Positions 47,864 to 56,183 of a stretch of DNA of 64,000 bases are shown here, one piece after another (position 1 is the stretch's first letter; every line of letters starts with the position of its first letter). Origin of the DNA: JAXMDS01 sp043777815 (lineage in GTDB: Bacteria; Pseudomonadota; Alphaproteobacteria; Rickettsiales; Rickettsiaceae); the NCBI GenBank assembly GCA_043777815.1, contig JAYWHH010000009.1:62001-126000 (forward strand), written 5' to 3'. The notes under the pieces were generated by a model. It did not search any database and was not told the origin of the DNA. It saw nothing but the letters and a program-made list of their open reading frames with translations. The position numbers were made by a program, and so were the translations under genes.

Positions 47864-49117
47864 TTATATATCTAACAATTTAATTTTGTTTCTATTCAAT
47901 AACCATGCCACTATCATAACATTAAACAAAATATATAGACTTGGTGCATAACTGAACTTTAGAATACTGACCAAGTAAGCACTTATTGCAGGAGTTGTGC
48001 CGCCCAAAAGAGCCACTCCTAGGTTATAACCAAATCCTATATTAAAGAATCTATATTGATTAGCAAACAATTTAATACAAAATAAATAACTGGTAGTCGC
48101 TGCATTTGCGGTCATACTACAAAAAATAAAAATCCCTATAAACTCTACATAGAAGTTGTTGTTTTCCATTAATAAAAATGTAGGAATTATAAAGAGAGCA
48201 ATGGACCATAAAACTCGTCTTAATAATTTTTGTGGCCCCAATCTATCATTTAAAAGACCAGCAATTGGCATTAAAATCATAATCATTGTTCCAATTATAG
48301 TTGTATACCAAATGCCATAACCAGTATTTTGATACTTATTTGCGAAAAATATATTTAAATAACTTTTTCCAGTGTATGTCATGCTAGAGGCTAGGCCTGC
48401 CATTGCTACAGTTAATAAGATTTGCTTATGATGTTTAAGTAAATTAGCAGCTACAGCAGGCTTTTCTTGACTAACATTCTCTTCGTCTTTTATGGCTAAG
48501 CGCAATATCAATCCAATAAATGACATAGTGCCACCTATAATAAATCCAATTCTCCAATCAAGATTATGATAATGGATATAAAGCCCCAAAATACCAGCAA
48601 GCACAGTTCCTGCCAAGTTAGATCCATGCACAATCCCTGTAATTAAACCATGTCTTACAGATTTTATTTTTCCTAATAAATAAACTGCAATCACGGCACC
48701 TTCTCCGCTTACGCATAAGCCTTGTATGGCTCTAATCAAAATTAATAAGTACGTAGCTTTAATTCCAATTTCTTCGCTTGATGGTATAAAGCCAATACTT
48801 AAAGTAGATAAACTCATAAATAGAGATGATAATATCAAAGAAGTTTTGCGGCTGAGATAAGTTCCTATATAGCCAAAAACTATTCCACCCAAAGGCCTAG
48901 TTACAAAACCTATGGCAAATATAACAAAAGATAAAATTTCTTGGGTTTCAATTGCGTGATTTGGAAAAAAAGCTTTACCTAAACTAATAGCAAAAATACT
49001 ATACAAGGTAAAGTCGAAGTATTCCATCATGTTTCCAAATAAACTACCAACAATCAATATCGCATTAGATTTGATGCTGTTATTTTTCTCAGCCAAAGTT
49101 TTAGAAGAACTCAACAT
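47864..49117 (-). CDS. MFS transporter of the metabolite:H+ symporter (MHS) family
   Basis: 417 residues, 12 hydrophobic helices. NMMEYFDFTLYSIFAI in helix 1 and RAIQGLCVSGEGAVIAVYLL in helix 4 match MHS members such as ProP. RPLGGIVFGYIGTYLSRK is the loop 2-3 MFS motif. Likely imports a small organic acid, proline or betaine. The substrate cannot be told. Divergent from folD. Confidence 0.88.
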   Translation of the reverse strand: MLSSSKTLAEKNNSIKSNAILIVGSLFGNMMEYFDFTLYSIFAISLGKAFFPNHAIETQEILSFVIFAIGFVTRPLGGIVFGYIGTYLSRKTSLILSSLFMSLSTLSIGFIPSSEEIGIKATYLLILIRAIQGLCVSGEGAVIAVYLLGKIKSVRHGLITGIVHGSNLAGTVLAGILGLYIHYHNLDWRIGFIIGGTMSFIGLILRLAIKDEENVSQEKPAVAANLLKHHKQILLTVAMAGLASSMTYTGKSYLNIFFANKYQNTGYGIWYTTIIGTMIMILMPIAGLLNDRLGPQKLLRRVLWSIALFIIPTFLLMENNNFYVEFIGIFIFCSMTANAATTSYLFCIKLFANQYRFFNIGFGYNLGVALLGGTTPAISAYLVSILKFSYAPSLYILFNVMIVAWLLNRNKIKLLDI

Positions 49118-49193
49118 TAGAAATGAAATTCAGTATAATTAATTTTATTAGAAATATCTGATATATCATCAAGAAAAATCAAAAATAACTGTT

Positions 49194-50072
49194 ATGGAAA
49201 TAATAAATTGTGTAGACCTAGCTAAAACAGTTGAAACTTCATTATCTGACACACCTCAAATTAATGAAATATCTTTCACCATTCTTTACACCACAGAGGC
49301 TCCAGCAACCTTAAGTTACATTAATAATAAAAAGAAAAAAGCCGCTCAATTAGGCATAAAAGCTGTATCTATTTTTGTTAATGAGGAGGAATTGCCTAAG
49401 TATGTAGAAGCGCTTAATGTTGATCCACATTGCCATGGTATCATAATTCAACTGCCCCTGATGTCTAAAAATCAACTTGAAATGATTAAGTTAATAGACC
49501 CAAAAAAAGATGTAGATGGCCTACATCCATTAAATATGGGCTTATTAAGCTATGGGGATATAAAAAATTGCTTTATACCATGTACAGCACTTGGATGTTT
49601 ACATGTCATTTTAAAAGCATTAGATCTCAAAGTAGAAAAAGTTGATTCCAACATATTTGATTTGGCTAAAAAAGCTTTAGGCGGTCTTTCAATATTAATT
49701 GTAGGTAGGTCTAATATAGTTGGCAAACCACTTTCATATCTTTTAACCAGCTGTAATGCAACCGTAACTCTAGCACATTCATATACTAAAGACCTAGAAA
49801 CATTAACCAAAAAAGCTGACATAGTTGTTTTAGCAACTGGAGCACCAAAATATTTTACTCAAAGATTTTTTAACCAAAATTCAATAGTAATAGATGTAGG
49901 AATTAGCTATATTGATAATAAAATTTGTGGAGATGCGGACATTGAGAATTTGAATGTAAAAGCCATTACCCCAGTTCCAAAAGGCATTGGCCCTATGACT
50001 GTAATTTATTTACTTAATAATGTTGTTAAAGCTTATAAACTTCAGAAAAATCTTGGGCACAATAATCAATAA
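49194..50072 (+). CDS. folD: Bifunctional methylene-THF dehydrogenase/methenyl-THF cyclohydrolase
   Basis: 292 residues. Catalytic Tyr42 and Lys46 are in SYINNKKKKA. KKDVDGLHPLNMG, FIPCTALGCL (PCTPxG motif with Ala in place of Pro), ILIVGRSNIVGKPLSYLL (dinucleotide-binding) and VIDVGI are present. Supplies 10-formyl-THF for purines and initiator tRNA. A TATAAT lies at 49134-49139. Confidence 0.96.
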   Translation: MEIINCVDLAKTVETSLSDTPQINEISFTILYTTEAPATLSYINNKKKKAAQLGIKAVSIFVNEEELPKYVEALNVDPHCHGIIIQLPLMSKNQLEMIKLIDPKKDVDGLHPLNMGLLSYGDIKNCFIPCTALGCLHVILKALDLKVEKVDSNIFDLAKKALGGLSILIVGRSNIVGKPLSYLLTSCNATVTLAHSYTKDLETLTKKADIVVLATGAPKYFTQRFFNQNSIVIDVGISYIDNKICGDADIENLNVKAITPVPKGIGPMTVIYLLNNVVKAYKLQKNLGHNNQ

Positions 50073-50118
50073 TCTAAAAAGATATATAAATAATATTTAT
50101 GTAAAACTTGATTCATTT

Positions 50119-50226
50119 GGTTTAAGAGATATAGATTTTATCCAAAAGTATCCGTTACTGGTTTAAGAAATATAGATTTTATCCAAAAGTATCCGCTACA
50201 GAGATATAGATTTTATCCAAAAGTAT
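50119..50226. repeat. About 41-bp tandem repeat downstream of folD
   Basis: Three copies of atatagattttatccaaaag within 50119-50226; the first two full units (ggtttaaga...) start at 50119 and 50160. The third is shortened and runs into a TATAAT box at 50235-50240. Confidence 0.85.
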
Positions 50227-50267
50227 TCTTCATGTATAATAAACCCTAAATACATACAAGCGTGACA

Positions 50268-50465
50268 ATGCACAATGAAAAATCTAAAAATCTTTATACT
50301 TCAAGTCAGGGGCATCAAAATCCTGAAAATCAAAAAGAAGTTCTAGATGCTATTGATTCAATCAATGCCTTAATGTCTAAAAAAAAACAACAGCCTAAAG
50401 TTTTATTACTTACAGATAAGTTTTCATACTTAAAAGCACTGTGGAGATATTTTTTTGGAATTTAA
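50268..50465 (+). CDS. Small unknown protein
   Basis: 65 residues from ATG 50268 (a GTG at 50262 would add two). The N-terminus is polar, then KKKQQPKVLLLTDKFSYL and a final aromatic KALWRYFFGI. Not recognised. The TATAAT box at 50235-50240 fits a short leader. The chance that it is real is moderate, based on promoter position and an open frame between two real genes. Confidence 0.45.
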   Translation: MHNEKSKNLYTSSQGHQNPENQKEVLDAIDSINALMSKKKQQPKVLLLTDKFSYLKALWRYFFGI

Positions 50466-50529
50466 TTAATTTTTAAGATTGAACATGCTTGATTTTATTG
50501 TATTGTTTATGATAAAATTAATGTGTTAC

Positions 50530-50603
50530 AGGCAATTAGCTCAGCTGGTTAGAGTATTTCGTTTACACCGAAGGGGTCGGGGGTTCGAATCCCTCATTGC
50601 CTA
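50530..50603 (+). tRNA. tRNA-Val (anticodon UAC)
   Basis: 74 nt without CCA. The acceptor AGGCAAT pairs perfectly with ATTGCCT. D arm GCTCAGCTGGTTAGAGT; anticodon loop TTTACAC gives TAC; T arm GGGGGTTCGAATCCCTC. The base after the discriminator is T, so the CCA end must be added enzymatically. TTGATT (50489-50494) and GATAAA (50511-50516) form a plausible promoter. Confidence 0.95.
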
Positions 50604-50620
50604 TTTTATACATCACTATT

Positions 50621-50646
50621 TATACCAAATTTTTTATTTTGGTATA
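50621..50646 (+). terminator. Possible hairpin terminator after tRNA-Val
   Basis: Perfect 9-bp stem (TATACCAAA/TTTGGTATA) with an 8-base T-rich loop. The run after it (acttta) is not a classic T tract. Confidence 0.4.
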
Positions 50647-50910
50647 ACTTTATCAACTCATACAATGAGTTACTTTTTATACTTTTATTTTTTATTTACA
50701 AAAAATTTTAAATTTAAGATTTGAATTTTATATTATTCTAAAAATCTTTCCTAGTCAGATATTTTTTTACACTAGAGCAAGATGTTGCAGTTTATTAAAG
50801 CAAAATAACTTTTTTAAATGTTATTTTATCACAAAGATCAATCATTAAATCTTACTACTTAGGCCATTCTTTAAGAGACAATAAGTTTTTTTAAGCTAAA
50901 AAAATTAAGC

Positions 50911-51155
50911 TGCCGCCGCTGCTTGTTTGGAGGTGCAGTAAGGTCATGTGGCCTGTTTAAGTTTCATCGCTTGTTTTAAGTAAAGTACTCCTGCAGCCGC
51001 TGCTTGCTTGGAATACATGCCCCCATCTTTTACATTGCTTGTTTTAAGTGGAGTGCCCACCGCTGCTTGTTTGGAAGTGCAGTAAGGTCCTGTGGCCTGT
51101 TTAAGTTTCATCGCTTGTTTTAAGTAAGGTACTCCTGCAGCCGCTGCCTGCTGTA
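50911..51155. repeat. GC-richer 144-bp direct repeat island
   Basis: The segment from 50916 (ccgctgcttgtttggaggtg) recurs at 51060 (ccgctgcttgtttggaagtg), a period of 144 bp with about 90 matching bases. The spacer holds a partial third copy (gcttgttttaagtggagtgc). Each unit carries GCAGC-C-GCTGC, which is self-complementary. GC content is visibly higher than in the surroundings. Confidence 0.85.
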
Positions 51156-51247
51156 AGTGCCTCTGCTTATTTTATACATCTGTTTATTTAGGTATTAATT
51201 CTTAATTAAAAAGAGCAACAAGCTTTTTCAGTATATTTACAAAGGCA

Positions 51248-51256
51248 TGGTATAAT
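51248..51256 (+). promoter_or_regulatory. Extended -10 promoter for rpmF
   Basis: TGGTATAAT (TGn-TATAAT) lies 25 bases before the rpmF ATG. No good -35 at 17 bases, as is common with extended -10 promoters. Confidence 0.55.
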
Positions 51257-51281
51257 AAATTTATAATGTATATGTATTCTT

Positions 51282-51485
51282 ATGGCAGTACCTAAAAAGA
51301 AAACCTCGCACTCAAAAACTAGAATGAGAGCTTCGCATCATGCTATAGATAAACTATGTTTAGCTAAGCCAAATACTGTAGACGCATTCTATTCTCATCA
51401 CGTATCAAGTAATGGTGTCTATAAAGGCGTCATTATGATTCCAGCTCTAGCAAGAAAATTTGCTAGAAGACAACAGGGAAATTAA
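51282..51485 (+). CDS. rpmF: 50S ribosomal protein L32 (bL32)
   Basis: 67 residues. MAVPKKKTSHSKTRMRASHH is diagnostic. rpmF is usually followed by plsX and fabH; here it is followed by a 331-base gap and an AsmA-like gene. Confidence 0.97.
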   Translation: MAVPKKKTSHSKTRMRASHHAIDKLCLAKPNTVDAFYSHHVSSNGVYKGVIMIPALARKFARRQQGN

Positions 51486-51816
51486 ATTTTTATTTGAAAG
51501 CTTTTATCTTAGAGCTTTGTGTGGTTATAAAAACAAAGTTTTGAATCCAGTATTAGCTACTATTTTTTCCATGTTTTGAATCTGATATTAGTTATTATTC
51601 TTTTCGATTTTTTTTTATAAAATTACTTGAAATACTTTCAGCATTAGTTCCTCAACTAACTTTTGATTATTAAAATAGTTCAAAATATTTTAGTGTGGTG
51701 AAAAAACTAATTAACAAATTTGATTAAGCCAAAAATACAATTAAAGTGCTATTGAATCGTAGAACACAACTTATAATTTAGTGTTTCCATGATTTTTTAA
51801 AATTCTCATAAGTACT
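51486..51816. other. Gap between rpmF and the AsmA-like gene
   Basis: 331 AT-rich bases. A weak hairpin (CTTTGT...ACAAAG, 51515-51538) followed by TTTT could end rpmF transcription. Nothing else is seen. Confidence 0.4.
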
Positions 51817-54348
51817 ATGTTTTCTAATTCAAAAAAATTAGCTGCTATTATTGTGGTATATTTCAGCATTATGCTATTCAAGTTATTTAACTTTAACATT
51901 CATGGGTCGCAGATGGGAAAGAATTTTAATTATGAAGTAGGGTCAATTAAGTTTTTGCCTAATCTAAATCTAATATTAAAAAATCTCTCCAGTGATCTTC
52001 TTAAGTCTTCTAGCTTGAAAGTTAAACTGTCACCCCTATCTATTTTAACTTTAAATCCATCTATAGATAAGATTGAGTTTGAAAATTTAAGCTTTGTATC
52101 TCCTATTAATTTAATGAGCTTAGCAAATTTATACAACATTATGAACCTGATTCCAGATTTTGAAGTTTGTGACTCATTTATTATTCAACATGGTGAAAAG
52201 CAGTTTCGAATAGAAGATCTCATGAAGCAAGATAATTTGATTAGTTTCATAACTAATAATGAGATTGTAAGTATAGAAATACTAGAAAACTCTTTGTTAT
52301 TTAAGATAAATGAAATACAAATTTTCCTTACTAAAAAGAATGGAATTTATGAAAAAATACACATAAAATCAAATTTAAACAAATCAACAAAAATTAATAC
52401 AATTACAGATTTTAGACCAATAACAGATTCTATCGCTATGGAACTATTGCCCCTGTTGCCTGATTTAAAATTAAAAAATAATGTTAATAAACATATTGCT
52501 AAACCAATTGAAAGTAACATTATGGATAATAGTAATAATGAACAAAATGAAATATTGTTAAATGAAATATTGTTAAATGAAGAAATAAAACATGAATCAT
52601 CATCCATAGAGCTGATTGGAGATTTTAAATTTGATGAAAACAAAACAACAATCGATAATATTAAAATAATTTCAGATTCTATAATTGGAAGTGGTCGCTT
52701 GGTATTAAATCGAGATGAATTGTTAGGTAAGAGTCAAATTAAATTATCTTTTACTAAGCTAGATCAACGTGCGATTAGCGAAAATCTTAATGCTAATTTT
52801 CTCAATTTTTTAGATTTTGTGTTAGCTCATAATATAAAAATCTATGTAGATGCAAATCAATTTAAATTAGGTTCTATTGAGGTTGATAACTTACAGCTTT
52901 CGGGACATATTTTAAATAAAAATTTTCAAATAGATCAACTTGTGGGAAATATTGGAGATGAATATAAAGCTATACTGAAAGGATCTGTAAGATGGGATAC
53001 ACTGGATTGGATCAGCAATGGTCAACTTTATATTATTCCTAACTATTTAGCTCTATCAGACTATTTGAATAATGCACATTCATCATCAATTAATGATGAA
53101 AATTCTAAGGACAAATATAATCAAGTTTCTAATTTACAAAAAAACTATTGGTATCTTGCGGCTAAATTTGATTCTGATGAAATAGGATTTTTTATTAAAG
53201 ATTTAAATATTAAACATGATTTAGCTAAAATAACAGGATATTTTGATTACAATTATTTAGGTAATGACTATAGTATAGACAGTAAATTATTTATTGATAA
53301 TTTAGATTTAGACCATATATTCGACTTTAAAGATTTGAAAGATTATGAAAGTTTTATTGTTAAGTTAGGCAAAACGAAGTGCTTAGCGAGATATCAAATT
53401 AATGGAAAAAATATAACGATTAAAGGTCATAAAGTAGAAGAGATTAAGACAGATCTTAATATATACGATGGTAGATTAGATAGTAATAGCTTTTATATAA
53501 AAGATGATAATGTTATATTGGGAAATGTTTTGATTGTTAGTGATCCATACCCTAAAATAATTCTAGATATACAAGATGGATATTTGAATCTTAATCCGGA
53601 CAACATCATCAATCTTTTAAAATACATTCCAAGTGTTGATACGGAAATATTTCTTAATACGCCATTAATCAAATTTGGAAACAATGATTTAAAAAATGTA
53701 AAAGCAATCTTTAAAGCAAAAGACAGTACAATTTTAATTGAACAGCTCAAGTTTGATTATCTAAATGGATATCTAAAATTAAAAGGTATTGTAAATCATA
53801 ATCCATGGAACTTTAGATTGCTATATCAAGCTAAAAATCTAAACATATCTGACTTATTACCAATACCAATTCCATTTAACTATAATTTTGATTTGGACGG
53901 AAAGATAATTACATATGGAAAAAATATAGATGAATTAGTTTTCAATTCAAAAATTTCTAGCTTATTTCATATAGATAAATTAAAAACGAATGAGTTTGAT
54001 TTGGATAATTTGGCTCAAACTATAAGAACAAAAAATTTTGACAATATCAAATCCTCATTATATTTAAACGAAGGAATTTTAAATAAAGTGAATGGTAATT
54101 TAAGATATGAAAATGGCAATTTTTTAGTTACTGGAATAACTTTTGAAACTTTACAAACTGCCGGCTTGGGTTCAATGAAATACAACTTATATACCAAAAT
54201 GTACGAGGTAGATAGTCAAATAAACTTCTATCTAGATTTCAATTCTACAGAATTATTTACAGTAGATTTAAAGGTAGATAATAAACAAAATCAAATAAGA
54301 AATACGCAAATAAATTTTGACAAAGAAATTATTTTGAGAAATAACTAA
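51817..54348 (+). CDS. AsmA-like envelope protein
   Basis: 843 residues. One N-terminal membrane helix (KLAAIIVVYFSIMLFKLF) is followed by the AsmA-type opening (YEVGSIKFLPNLNLILKNLS, FENLSFVSP), a long beta-rich periplasmic part, and a C-terminal AsmA-like stretch (LYLNEGILNKVNGNLRYENG). Probably takes part in lipid transport or envelope integrity; it is the second such protein here after 10973-14416. It carries a small tandem duplication (NEILLNEILLNEE near residue 246). Its 3' end is partly copied downstream. Confidence 0.72.
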   Translation: MFSNSKKLAAIIVVYFSIMLFKLFNFNIHGSQMGKNFNYEVGSIKFLPNLNLILKNLSSDLLKSSSLKVKLSPLSILTLNPSIDKIEFENLSFVSPINLMSLANLYNIMNLIPDFEVCDSFIIQHGEKQFRIEDLMKQDNLISFITNNEIVSIEILENSLLFKINEIQIFLTKKNGIYEKIHIKSNLNKSTKINTITDFRPITDSIAMELLPLLPDLKLKNNVNKHIAKPIESNIMDNSNNEQNEILLNEILLNEEIKHESSSIELIGDFKFDENKTTIDNIKIISDSIIGSGRLVLNRDELLGKSQIKLSFTKLDQRAISENLNANFLNFLDFVLAHNIKIYVDANQFKLGSIEVDNLQLSGHILNKNFQIDQLVGNIGDEYKAILKGSVRWDTLDWISNGQLYIIPNYLALSDYLNNAHSSSINDENSKDKYNQVSNLQKNYWYLAAKFDSDEIGFFIKDLNIKHDLAKITGYFDYNYLGNDYSIDSKLFIDNLDLDHIFDFKDLKDYESFIVKLGKTKCLARYQINGKNITIKGHKVEEIKTDLNIYDGRLDSNSFYIKDDNVILGNVLIVSDPYPKIILDIQDGYLNLNPDNIINLLKYIPSVDTEIFLNTPLIKFGNNDLKNVKAIFKAKDSTILIEQLKFDYLNGYLKLKGIVNHNPWNFRLLYQAKNLNISDLLPIPIPFNYNFDLDGKIITYGKNIDELVFNSKISSLFHIDKLKTNEFDLDNLAQTIRTKNFDNIKSSLYLNEGILNKVNGNLRYENGNFLVTGITFETLQTAGLGSMKYNLYTKMYEVDSQINFYLDFNSTELFTVDLKVDNKQNQIRNTQINFDKEIILRNN

Positions 54349-54369
54349 TCAAAGCTTGCAATTTTATAC

Positions 54370-54495
54370 AATAGACATTCAGAAAGATTATGTCTAAGTT
54401 GCAATTTTATACAATAGATATTGAGACAAATTATGTATAGAATTCAATCTAAAGTAGCTTTAAAAGTAAATAATAAACAGAATCAAGAATAGATT
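54370..54495. repeat. Tandem repeat and decayed copy of the AsmA-like gene's 3' end
   Basis: gcaattttatacaatagaca and gcaattttatacaatagata are direct repeats 44 bases apart. From about 54458, aaagtaaataataaacagaatcaag resembles aaggtagataataaacaaaatcaaa at 54277 inside the gene. Confidence 0.6.
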
Positions 54496-54580
54496 AGTAA
54501 ATCAAAAAATTATAGTATTTTATATATTGTATAACAGTGTTTTTGTGAAGCAAAGCTCAATTAATTGCTACAAATTACTA

Positions 54581-54793
54581 CTATTTGAATTTTTTAATAA
54601 ACTTATCCAAATGCTGCTGTGCTTTACTGGATATTGTTACATTCTCATTATTAGATTTTATCCAAATTGGATTATTTCTTAAATCTACATCTAATAATAT
54701 GCGACCAAGATCTTTCCTTGCACTTTTGGTAACAAATTGCGTAGAGCCTATTTGAATTGCTAGGTCATGAAGTTGAAGATTGTTTTTAGGCAT
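54581..54793 (-). CDS. rpmE: 50S ribosomal protein L31 (bL31), diverged
   Basis: 70 residues. LAIQIGSTQFVTKSA, GRILLDVDLRNNPIWIKSNN and HLDKFIKKF align by pattern with the Rickettsia-type bL31 (IKVGSD.F.T...GEILMDVDFRKHPAWNK and a C-terminal DFNKRF). It lacks the usual initial HPxY, and has no zinc-binding cysteines. The short length and divergence leave some doubt. Confidence 0.72.
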   Translation of the reverse strand: MPKNNLQLHDLAIQIGSTQFVTKSARKDLGRILLDVDLRNNPIWIKSNNENVTISSKAQQHLDKFIKKFK

Positions 54794-55176
54794 GAGAGTT
54801 TAAATTTGTTAAACATGATAAATTTTATCATATTTTAGCAATTTAAAGAAACAACCTAGCTATAAGATTTATTTTGTATCTCTATACTCGAAGAATACCA
54901 CTTGTCACACTTAAAATACCATCGGGGCAGCTAAGAATATCGCTGTCGCACTTAAGAATATTTCTAACGCACTTAAGAATACAAATGGAATAGTTAAGAA
55001 TATTGCTGTCGCACTTAAGAATATTTCTAACGCACTTTAAGATTTTAAAAACTAAAAAGCCAAGCAGGTTAGTAATTTGATTGCATTAAAATATCAATAT
55101 AAGCATCAGAAATGTTTATACTATTTTGTCAAATAGCCCTGATGTAATATAATTATTATTAATCAGATACAAAGCT
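54794..55176. other. Gap between rpmE and rpmI with short repeats
   Basis: 383 bases. From 54900 to 55040 the phrase gcacttaagaatatttctaa and variants recur four or five times (for example cgctgtcgcacttaagaata). The rpmI promoter is at 55126-55153. Confidence 0.7.
55126..55153 (+). promoter_or_regulatory. Sigma-70-type promoter for rpmI
   Basis: TTGTCA (55126-55131), 16-base spacer, TATAAT (55148-55153), 23 bases before the ATG. Confidence 0.7.
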
Positions 55177-55380
55177 ATGTCAAAGTTGAAAACCAAATCC
55201 GCGATTAAAAAACGCTTTAAAATATCATCCAGTGGTGTAGTTAAAGCCAAGCACGCTTTCAAAAATCACTTTATGAGACACAAAACTAATAAACAATCTA
55301 GACAGCTTAGCGGGTTAACTGTTATAGCTGGTCAACAAGCTAAAAATATTAAAAGATTTTTTGCCCCTTACGGTCTATAA
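55177..55380 (+). CDS. rpmI: 50S ribosomal protein L35 (bL35)
   Basis: 67 residues. MSKLKTKSAIKKRFKISSSG and HFMRHKTNKQSRQL are typical. In most bacteria rplT follows directly; here a terminator-like hairpin and secG (opposite strand) follow. Confidence 0.96.
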   Translation: MSKLKTKSAIKKRFKISSSGVVKAKHAFKNHFMRHKTNKQSRQLSGLTVIAGQQAKNIKRFFAPYGL

Positions 55381-55395
55381 ATAATTTACTTATAT

Positions 55396-55428
55396 CGTAA
55401 ATTTTTCAATTTACGTTTCAATTTTTTT
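55396..55428 (+). terminator. Rho-independent-like terminator after rpmI
   Basis: Perfect 7-bp stem CGTAAAT/ATTTACG with a 6-base loop, followed by tttcaattttttt. It lies 15 bases after the rpmI stop. Confidence 0.65.
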
Positions 55429-55596
55429 GATTTGTTTTATTGCAATATTTTAATTTATTTCGTTTTGATATTTTGAATGCTTTTGATATGTTAAATGATA
55501 TATTGCTACATTTTACGTTTCAATTATTTTGATTTGTTTTATTGTGATATTTTGAATGCTATATTGATATATTCAATTTATTGCAATTTTTAACTC

Positions 55597-55869
55597 TTAT
55601 TGCATTTCAATTTTTTCTTCCGTTTCTACTAATCTTTTTTGATTAGTCTTAGAGATGTTATTAGCAATAACAATAAGTACAACTGCAAATGCAATGGCTA
55701 AAATAACTGTGGTTTTAACGAGGAAATTATTTGCCGCACCTACACCCATTAAATTCATATTGCTACCACTCAAAGTACTTGCGCCGTCTACATTAGTCTT
55801 TTGTAATAGAATGACCATAATTAATAAAATCGAGATGATAACATGGATAATCAATAATACTTTCAGCAT
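55597..55869 (-). CDS. secG: Preprotein translocase subunit SecG
   Basis: 90 residues from the ATG at 55869 (MLKVLLIIHVIISILLIMVI). A TTG at 55896 would add nine residues. Two transmembrane helices with VILLQKTNVDGAS between them and a short tail match SecG. It assists SecYE/SecA in export. Close to the parvulin-like gene and secA. Its 5' end and leader are duplicated upstream. Confidence 0.88.
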   Translation of the reverse strand: MLKVLLIIHVIISILLIMVILLQKTNVDGASTLSGSNMNLMGVGAANNFLVKTTVILAIAFAVVLIVIANNISKTNQKRLVETEEKIEMQ

Positions 55870-56088
55870 AAATAAAATGAATTGATATGTGAACAATTAT
55901 ATCTTCGTTTCAATTGATATCATAATTTGATAGGCTCAATTAGTTATTAGACTGACCATAATTAATAAAATCGAGATGGTAACTTCGATCATCAATAATA
56001 CTTTAAGCATAAATAAAATGAATTGATATGTGAACAATTATATCTTCGTTTCAATTGATATCATAATTTGATAGGCGCAATTAGCTAA
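55812..56088. repeat. 141-bp tandem duplication of the secG 5' end and leader
   Basis: Sequence beginning gaccataattaataaaatcg at 55813 recurs at 55954. The second copy, read on the minus strand, encodes MLKVLLMIEVTISILLIMVS and stops after 24 codons: a truncated secG start with its leader. Confidence 0.9.
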
Positions 56089-56183
56089 TTTTAGTTTTTT
56101 AATATCACCTGATTTATGACTCAAAAGTTGACAAGTCTAAATAACTTGAGTCGATGTATAACTCAAAAATTGAAACGTCAATT

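Larger units (their letters stand above)
50604..51281. other. 678-base gap between tRNA-Val and rpmF
   Basis: Contains a 9-bp-stem hairpin (TATACCAAA...TTTGGTATA, 50621-50646) just behind the tRNA, possibly ending its transcript. It also holds the GC-richer repeat island at 50911-51155 and an extended -10 element for rpmF. No protein-coding frame was trusted here. Confidence 0.6.

Noticed and set aside
50479..50724. Open frame covering tRNA-Val
   Set aside because: It reads straight through a well-formed tRNA gene and has no recognisable protein.
55954..56088. A second secG gene
   Set aside because: The upstream copy stops after 24 codons and lacks the second helix; it is a partial duplication.
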